From: Streptomyces sp. NBC_01341
Lineage (GTDB): Bacteria > Actinomycetota > Actinomycetes > Streptomycetales > Streptomycetaceae
Reading direction: 5' to 3'
Length of the DNA: 64,000 bases
NCBI RefSeq assembly: GCF_035946055.1
Contig: NZ_CP108364.1
Span: forward strand, 124,001-188,000
The position numbers were made by a program, and so were the translations under genes. Below, piece by piece: positions 8,432 to 19,071 of this stretch; positions within the stretch are counted from its first letter, which is position 1; each line of letters begins with the position of its first letter. Below the pieces are notes generated by a model. It was not told where the DNA came from. It saw nothing but the letters and a program-made list of their open reading frames with translations, and ran no database searches.

Positions 8432-8686
8432 TCACGGGGCGGTGCCTGCTGGATCCGTCCCGAGGAGGATGTGTCCGGTGACCCGCCTGCCGGGGGGTGC
8501 GGGGCGTATATCGATGGTTGTCGCGAGAGCCGAGACGATTTCCAGGCCGTGCTGCCCAATGCGCTCCGGCTCTGCGGACCGGACTTCGGGCAGTAGCGGC
8601 TCGCTGTCCCAGACGTCGACGACCAGAGATTCGCCGATGGTCTGGAGTTGCAGGAGGGCCGGGCCAGAGTGACGCTTCGTGTGCTC
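8432..8686 (-). pseudogene. Anti-sigma-factor-type ATPase (HATPase_c), C-terminal fragment
   Basis: The readable part starts near 8686 (EHTKRHSGPALLQLQ) and contains LVVDVWDSEPLLP then GLEIVSALATTIDI and RVTGHILL, the G-box region of RsbW/SpoIIAB-like serine kinases. The N-terminal half with the N-box is absent; upstream sequence belongs to the DUF6233 gene in another frame. Such kinases pair with STAS proteins like the one at 9454, so this may be the broken partner of a lost cassette. Confidence 0.6.
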
Positions 8687-8688
8687 CC

Positions 8689-9030
8689 TCAGCGCAGCAG
8701 TCCGGTCTGCGGACGGCAGACCTCGCACGACTCGATGTCCGGGTCCGCCAGGGCCACCATGGCGTCTTCGCGGGAGATCAGCCCTACCTGGTCCGGGTAG
8801 GTGGCACAGCCTCCACGGTGGAGCAGCGCTGCGGAGGAGGAGCGTTGGGGCTGAATCTTCCAGGACATCTCTGCTCGTGCCTCCTCGCGCCGTGCTCGCT
8901 CCTGCGCTTCCTGGATCTCCAGCTCGCGGAAGCGGCGTTCGGTCAGCCCGACCTGCCAGCGCAGTCATTCGAGAAGTGCACGGTTCTTCTCCAGGTCACT
9001 GATGCCGGGGCGCGGCGTGCCGTCAGGCAT
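8689..9030 (-). pseudogene. DUF6233-type gene with a single in-frame TGA
   Basis: From ATG 9030 the frame reads MPDGTPRPGISDLEKNRALL-E, stops at TGA (8967-8965), then continues LRWQVGLTERRFRELEIQEA through GGCATYPDQVGLISREDAMV to ESCEVCRPQTGLLR and a normal stop at 8689. The conserved HxGGC...R(E/D)EA...CxxCRP pattern is that of the small Streptomyces DUF6233 proteins. Relatives have Trp at the stop, so TGG to TGA is likely. Its start overlaps the stop of the upstream gene by 8 bases, indicating translational coupling. Function of the family is unknown. Confidence 0.7.
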
Positions 9031-9379
9031 GGCTATGCCTCGGGGCCGGCCGCGTCGTGGACGTGCGTGAGGGCGGTGCGTGCTTCGACCCGGTCCGAGC
9101 CGGCAGCGTCGCCCAGTACGGGTGGGTAATCACCTGCGTGGTCAGTTCCAGAATGCGCGCAGGGTATCCGGCGAGGCGTTCTGCCTGCTCGGGTGTGTAT
9201 CCGGGGCTGTCGGGCTTTTCCGGCTGGCGGTCGCTGTGGAGCTGCTTGGGCGCCTTCCATCCGGGCGTCGGCTCAGCCGACCATGGCAGGGCCTGGGCGA
9301 ACAGATCATGCTCTTTCTGCACCTCGTCGAGGGCTGCTTGCAGGTCGAGGAGGTCCTGAGGAATGGTGTACGCGGGCAC
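9023..9379 (-). CDS. Conserved hypothetical protein coupled to the DUF6233 gene
   Basis: A 118-residue soluble protein starting MPAYTIPQDLLDLQAALDEV. It has an N-terminal helix, a Pro/Lys-rich middle and a second helix (EQAERLAGYPARILELTTQV) ending in the HPYWATLP motif. It resembles proteins often found next to DUF6233 genes in Streptomyces. Its last codons overlap the start of the DUF6233 reading frame, so the two were one transcript. Role unknown. Confidence 0.65.
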   Translation of the reverse strand: MPAYTIPQDLLDLQAALDEVQKEHDLFAQALPWSAEPTPGWKAPKQLHSDRQPEKPDSPGYTPEQAERLAGYPARILELTTQVITHPYWATLPARTGSKHAPPSRTSTTRPAPRHSHA

Positions 9380-9453
9380 GCCTCAATGCCATGTCTGTTC
9401 GAATTCTGGGTGCCACGGGACTGCCTCGCCACCCCGTGGGCAACAATTGTCGG

Positions 9454-9774
9454 ATGACATCCGATGCCTCCCACCGCCCGGCCCCTGCGCGATCGGCCGT
9501 GCTCACCCCGACCGGGAAATTCGATGTGGTCTCCATCGTGCCGCTGGAAGCGGAGATCGAGACGGCACTCACCCAGTACGAGAGCATCGTCCTGGACGCC
9601 AGCGGCATCACCTTCGGCGACTCCATGTTCATCAGACTCGTCCTGACCACCCACCACCGCACCGACCTGCGCATCGCCGCCCCCTCCCCCGCCATCACCA
9701 GGCTCTTCGGCCTGATCGGCGCGGACAGCGTCCTGCGCATCTACCCCACCGTCGAAGAGGCCCTGGCCGCATAG
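9454..9774 (+). CDS. STAS-domain protein (anti-sigma factor antagonist type)
   Basis: A 107-residue single-domain protein from ATG 9454. The strand-helix pattern FDVVSIVPLEAEIE...YESIVLDASGITFGDSMFI is the STAS core. The Ser in FGDSMF sits where SpoIIAA-type proteins carry the phosphorylated Ser (VDSSG / DSxGL). It then has RLVLTTHHR and RIAAPSPAITRLFGLIG. Known homologues bind and are phosphorylated by anti-sigma kinases to release a sigma factor. The only HATPase-like sequence nearby is the fragment at 8432-8686, so the partner is probably elsewhere. It ends before a hairpin terminator. Confidence 0.75.
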   Translation: MTSDASHRPAPARSAVLTPTGKFDVVSIVPLEAEIETALTQYESIVLDASGITFGDSMFIRLVLTTHHRTDLRIAAPSPAITRLFGLIGADSVLRIYPTVEEALAA

Positions 9775-9830
9775 CTCCACCTGCGGCGCGACATCAGAGG
9801 CCTGCACCCCACCTGCGGCTACGATGCAAA

Positions 9831-9875
9831 ACGCACCGCCCCCGGCAGCTCCAATGCCGGGGCGGTGTGTTGCGT
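9831..9875. terminator. Hairpin terminator after the STAS gene
   Basis: ACGCACCGCCCCCGGCA (9831-9847) pairs, with one bulged C, with TGCCGGGGCGGTGTGTTGCG starting at 9855. It lies 57 bp after the STAS stop. Confidence 0.65.
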
Positions 9876-9898
9876 CGCGCGGAGCCGAGATCCTGAAT

Positions 9899-9932
9899 GA
9901 TGTCGTCCCAGATGTCGTCCCAGATGTCGTCC
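9899..9932. repeat. Short tandem repeat of 12 bp, nearly three units
   Basis: GATGTCGTCCCA is repeated at 9899 and 9911, with a third, 10-bp unit at 9923. In the minus frame it encodes WDDI repeats. Confidence 0.7.
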
Positions 9933-10104
9933 AGCTCTTCGACGTCGTCGTCGAGCCAGGCATCGACCGCCCGGTCCCACACGCCGCGCACGGACAAGCT
10001 CCGGCTGGACAGGTCCCGCTGGCGCTTGTCCTCCACCCTGGACTGGTCCACAGGGTTGATCTCGATCCGCGTTCCACGACCGTTGTTCGAACCGCCCCGG
10101 GTTT

Positions 10105-10275
10105 GACCGTTCGGCCGACCTGCGGCAGTTCGCGGCAACTGCCCCCAATCAGCTGTGGGTTGCTGACATCACCTACATCAGAACGTTCTCCGGCTGGGTC
10201 TACGCGGCCTTCGTCATCGATGTCTTCACCGCATGGTCGTCGGCTGGCAGGTCGCCACTTCGTCTCGCCCCTGCT
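10105..10275 (+). pseudogene. IS3-family transposase (orfB, rve core) fragment
   Basis: The plus strand reads PNQLWVADITYIRTFSGWVY then AAFVIDVFT, the start of the rve integrase core of IS3 OrfB with the first catalytic Asp in VADITY. One base is missing after FT (the frame moves to MVVGWQVATSS), and the rest of the domain is gone. Both ends are truncated. Confidence 0.7.
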
Positions 10276-10347
10276 CCCAGTTGCTGCTTACGCCGAGGTA
10301 GAGGGGCGGGGGCCACTCCGTCCAGTTCCCGGCCCCGGCTGCCCTCG

Positions 10348-10491
10348 TGGAAGGGACCATGGGCGGCCCTTGCGGACAGGATCCGCTCCCTCGCGGCGCA
10401 GTTCAGTCACCAACTTGCCGAAGACACGCGGGCTTAGCCCCGTGAAAGCGGTTATCCAGGACGACTCCGACGCCGTGATCACACCAGACAC
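10348..10491 (-). pseudogene. IS5-type transposase, N-terminal fragment
   Basis: From GTG 10491 the first 48 residues (MSGVITASESSWITAFTGLS to KGRPWSLP) closely match the N-terminus of the intact transposase at 3686-4453. After WSLP the similarity stops and the catalytic domain is absent. It is divergent from the DUF6221 gene, just as the intact copy is divergent from its own extra gene. Confidence 0.75.
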
Positions 10492-10536
10492 GACAAGATC
10501 GTTTCATGGTGCCGACACAACGTCGAGAATGCTCCT

Positions 10537-10854
10537 ATGACTGAAGAGCTGGTGAAATTTCTCAAGGCGCGGCTGGACGAGGAGGCCGACTTGGCACGAC
10601 GCTGCGACGGCGACGGATGCGGGGAGTGGTCTGCCCACGGACACACGGTCGACTTCTGTCAGGTTGACCTCTCCGGATTCCACCCCACGATTGCTCTGCA
10701 TGTGGCTCTGCACGACCCGGCCCGCGTCCTGCGCGAGGTCGAAGCCAAACGGCGCATACTGGCCCGTCACGCCCGCGACCCATGGCCGTGCCACGACCTG
10801 CGAGACCTTGCCTCGCCCTACACCGGCCACCCTGACTTTCCCTCATGGACCTGA
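10537..10854 (+). CDS. DUF6221-family protein beside an IS5-type end
   Basis: A 105-residue protein with the family's recognisable ends: MTEELVKFLKARLDEE at the N-terminus, HDPARVLREVEAKRRILARH in the middle and a final YTGHPDFPSW. It contains a Cys-Asp-Cys-rich segment (RRCDGDGCGEW). No signal or membrane segment. It lies between the truncated IS5 transposase start (45 bp away, divergent) and the IS5-type terminal repeat at 10927, so it is probably cargo of that element. DUF6221 proteins are widespread small proteins of Streptomyces with no established role. Confidence 0.75.
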   Translation: MTEELVKFLKARLDEEADLARRCDGDGCGEWSAHGHTVDFCQVDLSGFHPTIALHVALHDPARVLREVEAKRRILARHARDPWPCHDLRDLASPYTGHPDFPSWT

Positions 10855-10926
10855 AGCGCCGCAGCCCACGGACAGGGTGCCCAGCGAGGCCGCGTGTTGG
10901 ACCGAACCGCACCCGCTGAAGATCAT

Positions 10927-10941
10927 TTACGGGACAGGTCT
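10927..10941. repeat. Terminal repeat of the second IS5-type element
   Basis: TTACGGGACAGGTCT matches the end at 4505-4519 in 13 of 15 positions, and the preceding bases GATCAT are also shared. It is followed by TA, like both ends of the intact element. It marks the outer end on the cargo side; the other end is lost with the transposase. Confidence 0.7.
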
Positions 10942-10947
10942 TACGAC

Positions 10948-11049
10948 CTCGTGCACGATAAGGATCGTTGCTGCATCGGTGCAGGTCAGCGGCTCAGGCG
11001 TAGCGACGGCGCAAGCCGCTGACCTGCGGTGACGCCTATCGTGCACGAG
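10948..11049. repeat. Compound palindrome of 102 bp
   Basis: The outer arms CTCGTGCACGATA (10948-10960) and TATCGTGCACGAG (11037-11049) are perfect complements. The inner arms GCAGGTCAGCGGCT (10981-10994) and AGCCGCTGACCTGC (11014-11027) are too. The arms are joined by unpaired 20-base and 9-base spacers, with a 19-base loop. The RNA or single strand would form a long two-tier hairpin. It starts 7 bp from the IS5-type end. No coding potential. A MITE-like remnant, recombination site or structured RNA are possible. Confidence 0.6.
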
Positions 11050-11110
11050 CTCGTTAGCCAGGGGGCAGGCCCTGGCATTCGCGAGGGTCCAGGTGCGTAT
11101 CTGGGGATTG

Positions 11111-11662
11111 TCAGGCGGTGACCTTGCCGAAGATGTGGTTGGCGGGAGCGTCGGGGTCGTTGCCGTAGAAGAACTCTTCGAGTGCCTGGTGGAACTCGTC
11201 ACGGTCCAGTCCGCCGGAACCATTGAGGTCGAGAGCGGCGAAAACGGCGGCGCAGTCCTCGCCGGGGACGGCGGCGACCGAGTCGAACATCTGCTGGAAC
11301 TCGGCTTGGTCGATCTTGCCGTCTCCGTTGAGGTCGACGAGGTCGAAGAAGCAATTGGTGACCGGCGCAATCTGCTGCGGGTAGAGCGCGCGGTCGGTCA
11401 GGACGCTCTTGAAGCCTTCGGTCATCTCACGTACGTCGACCTTCCCGTCACCGTCCTGATCCATAGGTGCGATGACGTTCGACCAGAACTGGTCCATCCC
11501 CTCGGTGAGCCCGCGGACGGTCTCGGCATTAGGGGTGCTCTCGCGGGCGCTGATGTAACGCTCGCACATCCTGCGGACGTCGTGCTGGGTAATGAACCCG
11601 TCGCCGTCGACATCGGCGCCCTTGAACCACTGGCCGTACTTGAGATTTTGGAGTGCAGTCAT
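11111..11662 (-). CDS. EF-hand calcium-binding protein (calerythrin-like)
   Basis: A 183-residue soluble protein with four EF-hand loops: DVDGDGFITQHD (17-28), DQDGDGKVDVRE (68-79), DLNGDGKIDQAE (110-121) and DLNGSGGLDRDE (145-156). All four keep Asp at position 1 and Asp/Glu at position 12, so all may bind Ca2+; the fourth has Ser at position 5. Length and spacing match actinobacterial calerythrin and sarcoplasmic calcium-binding-like proteins, which buffer or sense cytosolic calcium. It stands alone on its strand, ending 60 bp from the compound palindrome. Confidence 0.9.
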   Translation of the reverse strand: MTALQNLKYGQWFKGADVDGDGFITQHDVRRMCERYISARESTPNAETVRGLTEGMDQFWSNVIAPMDQDGDGKVDVREMTEGFKSVLTDRALYPQQIAPVTNCFFDLVDLNGDGKIDQAEFQQMFDSVAAVPGEDCAAVFAALDLNGSGGLDRDEFHQALEEFFYGNDPDAPANHIFGKVTA

Positions 11663-11796
11663 GACTGCGCACCGTAATCACGCAGTTACGATCATGCAAC
11701 CATCAGAATGGAGGCTGGGCGCCGGTCGGACCGGGCGCCTGGGCGCCCGACAAGGGTGAACACGGCGAACTCGCCTGTCATGGAGTTGGCTTCGTC

Positions 11797-14109
11797 TCAG
11801 TGTTCGAGGTGTGGTGGCGTGAAGGCGAGTACCTTCTCGACCGGCCCGTCGTAGACCTCGACATCGACGAGAGCACTGTGCGCGCTGGGTCCCTGGGACA
11901 GACGCGAGCACCCGCGGTCCCCGGTGAGGGTGTTCGGGTTGCCGTGGCGGTCCAAGGTTCCGCTCCGGCCCGGTTGGGCCGGGTCCCACCACGCTCCGGT
12001 GGACAACTGGATGACGCCGGGCATTACGGCGTCCGACAGGATCGCGCCGGCTAGGCAGCTGCCTCGGCCGTTGAAGACCCGCACGATCATGTCGTTCCCG
12101 ATACCGCGTGATGCCGCATCTTGCGGGTTGATCGTTACGGGCTCGCGGCCGTGAATCTTTGACTGGAGGCTGTGGCCGCCGTTGTCATACTGGCTGTGCA
12201 GGCGTGAGGCAGGCTGGTTCGAGATCAGATGCAGTGGGAAGCGGTCCGCCAAGTCGGCGCGAAGCCACTCCATGGGTTCGAACCACGTCGGATGTCCGGT
12301 GCAGTCGTCGTAGCCGAACGAGTCGATTGTCCCGGAGAAGATCTCAATCCGGCCCGACGGCGTCGTCAGGGGGAAGCGCTGCGGATCGGAGCGCAGTGCC
12401 TCAAAGCTGCCGGGAAACGGCCCGCTGAGTGCCGGCAGTTCGACACCGGAGGCGCGTTGCCAGAAGTCGTCGAAGTCTGGCAGGGCCGCGTCATGGCCGA
12501 GGTTCGCCTGTGTCTGGTCGTAGAGGTGACGGACCCATTCGATCTCTGAACGCGTCTGGGTGAACTCGCACTCATAGCCGAGCCGGGCAGCCAGAGCGGC
12601 GAAGATCTGGTGGTCGGTGCGTGCCTCGCCGGCCGGCTCGCGGACCTTAGGCATCGCGACGAGGTGAGGGTCGGAGAACCCCGCGGCGAAGTCGTCACGC
12701 TCCAGGCTGGTCGCGACGGGAAGCACGATGTCGGCGAACTTCGCCGTGGTATTCCACCAGGCCTCATGGACCACCACCGTGTCCGGGCGCTGCCAAGCTC
12801 GGGTGAGGCGATGGAGGTCCTGGTGGTGGTGGAAGGGGTTGCCCCCACACCAGTAGATCAGGCGCAGGTCTGGCAGGCTCAGGCGCTGACCGTCGTAGTC
12901 GATGGTCGCGCCCGGTTCCAGGAGGGTGTCGGCTATCCGGGCGACCGGAATGAAGTCCGCAACAGGGTTCGCCACCCTCGGCATCGACGCCACAGACGGG
13001 CGGCCCGGGGCGACACCGGTCGCGTCCATCGTTGCGTAGCCCGCGCCCCAGCCGCAGCCGGGGCGGCCCAGCGAACCCGTCATGGCCGCCAGCACGACCG
13101 ACATCCAGATCGGCTGCTCACCGTGGTCCGCTCGCTGAATGGCGTAGTTGACCATGATGAGGGAACGCTGTGTGGACAGGCGGCGGGCGAGATCGAGGAT
13201 CGTGTCGCGGCTGATGCCCGTGATCCTCGCAGCCCAGTCGGCGTCCTTGAGGACGCCGTCTGCGTCGCCGGTCAGGTAGGAGGCGAAGCGGTCGAACCCC
13301 TCGCAGCAGCGGGTGAGGAAGTCCTCGTCGTGCCAGTCGTTGACCAGCATCGTGTGCGCGATACCGAGCATCAAGGCGGTGTCGGTGTTGGGGGTGACTG
13401 GCAGCCACTCGGCGTCAAGGAAGTCGGCGGTGTCACTCCGGATCGGGCTGACGTTCACGAACCGCACCCCGGCCTCACGGCACTTCCGCTGCAAGTCCCG
13501 GGTCTGGTGCCGAGCCAGCCCGCCAGGGTTGATCTGGCTGTTCTTCAGAGCCAGCCCCCCGAACGCCACCACGAGCTCGCAGTTCTCGGCGATCTCGTCC
13601 CACATCGGCATCCGGGACTGGTAGCTCCACGGAGCCCCGCCGATCACGTGCGGAAGGATGACCTCAAGAGCGGCGGTGCTGTACGTGTTGCGCGAGTCGG
13701 TGTAACCTCCGCCCAACGCGAGGAACCGCTGGAGTTGAGCCTGCGCATTGTGGAACGCGCCCGCACTGGCCCAGCCGTATGAGCCGCCGAATACCGCCCT
13801 GTTCCCGTGCTGTGCGCGTACTCGGCGCAATTCCTCGCTCACCAGCGTGAGCGCGTCGTCCCAGCTGACTTCTACGAAGGCGTCCGAACCTCTGGCCGTT
13901 TCATCGGCGCGCGGCAAGCCATCGAGCCACCCTTTGCGCACCGCAGGACGCAGCACACGCGCACCGTCCTCAGCAGCCGTAACCATGCCCGGGCCGATCG
14001 GCGATGGCGCGGGGTCATCACCCCGAGGCTCGATGCGCACCAGCCGGCCCGAATCGACCACAGCTACAAAACTGCCCCAGTGCGTCGCCACCGGCATACG
14101 TCGTTCCAC
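11797..14109 (-). CDS. Molybdopterin-dependent oxidoreductase, BisC/TorA (DMSO reductase) family
   Basis: A 770-residue protein of typical length for the family. The N-terminus (ATHWGSFVAVVDSGRLVRIE) lacks a Cys motif for an iron-sulfur cluster and a Tat signal, like cytoplasmic biotin-sulfoxide reductases. The Mo-ligand Ser is in FGGSYGWASAGAFHNAQ, a hallmark of this subfamily. IYWCGGNPFHHHQDLHRL and HEAWWNTTAKFADIVLPVAT are cofactor-binding segments, and the C-terminal molydop-binding domain follows (ISNQPASRLHSQYDNG). Likely substrate is an S- or N-oxide. No partner subunit is encoded next to it. Start may be MERR or the internal MPVATHWG four residues later. Confidence 0.88.
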   Translation of the reverse strand: MERRMPVATHWGSFVAVVDSGRLVRIEPRGDDPAPSPIGPGMVTAAEDGARVLRPAVRKGWLDGLPRADETARGSDAFVEVSWDDALTLVSEELRRVRAQHGNRAVFGGSYGWASAGAFHNAQAQLQRFLALGGGYTDSRNTYSTAALEVILPHVIGGAPWSYQSRMPMWDEIAENCELVVAFGGLALKNSQINPGGLARHQTRDLQRKCREAGVRFVNVSPIRSDTADFLDAEWLPVTPNTDTALMLGIAHTMLVNDWHDEDFLTRCCEGFDRFASYLTGDADGVLKDADWAARITGISRDTILDLARRLSTQRSLIMVNYAIQRADHGEQPIWMSVVLAAMTGSLGRPGCGWGAGYATMDATGVAPGRPSVASMPRVANPVADFIPVARIADTLLEPGATIDYDGQRLSLPDLRLIYWCGGNPFHHHQDLHRLTRAWQRPDTVVVHEAWWNTTAKFADIVLPVATSLERDDFAAGFSDPHLVAMPKVREPAGEARTDHQIFAALAARLGYECEFTQTRSEIEWVRHLYDQTQANLGHDAALPDFDDFWQRASGVELPALSGPFPGSFEALRSDPQRFPLTTPSGRIEIFSGTIDSFGYDDCTGHPTWFEPMEWLRADLADRFPLHLISNQPASRLHSQYDNGGHSLQSKIHGREPVTINPQDAASRGIGNDMIVRVFNGRGSCLAGAILSDAVMPGVIQLSTGAWWDPAQPGRSGTLDRHGNPNTLTGDRGCSRLSQGPSAHSALVDVEVYDGPVEKVLAFTPPHLEH

Positions 14110-14425
14110 CGTGCATCAACTCCATCCGTGAAGTTTCTCCGGCTCTCGAAGAACAACGGCCGCAATAGCACAGGGGTTCCGCAGCAGTCAGCGGTCCGCA
14201 GGACACAGGCTCCCCCTGGCGGATGCTGCCCAACCCTGACGGGTGCGCACGACTCCCACCGCCGCCACTCAACCGGGGCCCAGAGCACCTCTGCCGACCG
14301 CGGCCTGACCGTCGTCTGACGCCTGCGTCAAGGTCCTCAACTACTGCCGCGTCAAGCACGTTTGCCCTGTCGTGATGTGACGCGCCGCTCGGGTGCTGTC
14401 CCGGGCGGCGTAAGGCCGTCAAGCT
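14110..14425. other. Intergenic region, no gene seen
   Basis: A 316-bp gap upstream of both divergent genes. It should carry the promoter of the oxidoreductase and whatever drives the transposase-NRPS fusion. I found no convincing hairpin, repeat or open frame. Confidence 0.4.
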
Positions 14426-17644
<3,219 letters not shown>

Positions 17645-17649
17645 CACAA

Positions 17650-18278
17650 CCGCTGTGTCCTCCAGCCGTGAGTGTGGTCTCGCCGGCGGGTGCGGCCAAG
17701 ATGAACTCGCCCCCGTGGCGGGGCGGACGCCCTCGACACCAGCCTCGCGGCATGGGAGCGCACGTCGCAGGACGCGGTCCGGCGCTTACCCAGCACCCGC
17801 CCGCACCGGTCGGTGAGCGCCTCGACGGCCTGCGTGAACGAACCACGGACCGCTTCGCGGGCCGCGAGGCGCTTGATCCCGGGGCTGTGCCGGCCATGCG
17901 GCAGCGACAACCGCGCGTCCGCCGGGTGCACGTCGGCGTGGCCCCGGTTCCGCCACGCGCATCGCACCACTGTCACCTTGCCGAACAGGCAGGTCAGCTG
18001 CCGGGCATGTCCGGTTTCACGGTGCGGGCACACTTCGTCGTCCGCGCCCACGACCGCCTGCGGTGGCGGTCGCGTCCCTCGCGCAGGGCCCGCAGATCGA
18101 GGTGGTCCTGGAAAAAGCGGCGCAGGATCTCCCGGCCGTCACTCTCGATCAGCCGTTCCATCGAGGCGTGGTCCAACTCGACGGCCTCCGGTGCCGACAG
18201 CCGTGCTGCCAGCGATTTCACCGCCTCCATCGACGAAGCGAACGGGTCAGGGGCAGCGCAGGTGTCGTAACGTTGCAC
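17650..18278 (-). pseudogene. ISKra4-type transposase, frameshifted and truncated
   Basis: Starting near 18278 the minus strand gives the N-terminal helical region (SMERLIESDGREILRRFFQD, HLDLRALREG). One frame over it gives VTVVRCAWRNRGHADVHPAD, LSLPHGRHSPGIKRLAAREA, VRGSFTQAVEALTDRCGRVL and GKR, as in ISKra4 transposases. The catalytic part is missing and the frame shifts again before 17650. The accessory gene at 18345-18860 lies just upstream on the same strand. Confidence 0.65.
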
Positions 18279-18344
18279 TGGGGTTCTTCTTCCTGGTGTT
18301 CGTTTTGGTTCGCACCTACGAATGCAGAGATAAGAGCCCCTTCA

Positions 18345-18860
18345 TCACCGGGACTTGAAGCCGCCCGCCACTCCCGCGTCCCTCCGCCGAGCGGACGGGG
18401 CGAGCAACCCCGCCGTCTGTTCGTCCAGCCAGCCTCGCTCGACCAGCCGTTTCAGCTTGCCCCGCATCCCCTCGATCTTCGCCGTCCGGGCCGGCAGGCC
18501 GATCCTGGGCACGATCTACTTCGCCTGCACCGGCCCCGGCGCGTCGTCGACCACGTCCACGATGTCCCGATAAACCGGCGAGAGATCCGCGCTGGCCATC
18601 CCCTCCCGCCACACGTGCACGGTCTGAACCCCCACGACCTGGCCCCCACCTACCGGCTCCGCCGCCGAGGCCGACGCCTCGAGGGTGATCCCCTCGGCCG
18701 CGAGCTCGTCCAGAGTCTCCCGCGTCACTGTCAGCCGCTCCAGCCGCCTCCGCTCCACTCGCAGCCGGGACGTCAAGGCGGCGATCCCACCTTCGAGATC
18801 CTCCACCCGGCCTCGAACCGCCGCCTGCCTCGCCTTGAGTTGCCCGATCAACGAACCCAT
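18345..18860 (-). pseudogene. Transposon-associated coiled-coil/HTH protein with one in-frame amber
   Basis: From ATG 18860 the frame begins MGSLIGQLKARQAAVRGRVE, a coiled coil of about 55 residues, then an acidic linker and PVYRDIVDVVDDAPGPVQAK. TAG (18518-18516) follows, then the frame continues IVPRIGLPARTAKIEGMRGK, LKRLVERGWLDEQ to a stop at 18345, a winged-helix-like end. Relatives read AKE at the stop, so a GAG to TAG change is likely. This family is common in Streptomyces next to transposases of this kind. Its role in transposition is not established. Confidence 0.65.
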
Positions 18861-19071
18861 CCGGCACCGCCTCCTCTACCGACACGGTAGAGACGACACC
18901 ACCCCCACTCCACACCGGGATCAGCAAGTCCCCAGCTCAACCCACGTCCGAATGGATCCGCACCCGACCACAGTGGATTCCGCAGTGTGGCCTGCGCGGA
19001 CGCTCTGATCGAGCCGCCTGCGCCTGCTTCCACCCACCGCAAGCGGCGATAGGGTCCGCCAGCTGATCGCT

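Larger units (their letters stand above)
9794..10103 (-). pseudogene. Possible C-terminal fragment of an unidentified acidic protein
   Basis: The minus frame reads NPVDQSRVEDKRQRDLSSRS, VRGVWDRAVDAW and a repeated acidic tail (DDIWDDIWDDI), a plausible protein end. It runs into the terminator region after about 9875. Its 5' side is lost where the IS3 fragment begins near 10105. Family unknown. Confidence 0.3.

Noticed and set aside
9899..9932. Direct repeats as a possible CRISPR
   Set aside because: The 12-bp units are contiguous without spacers and only about three are present.
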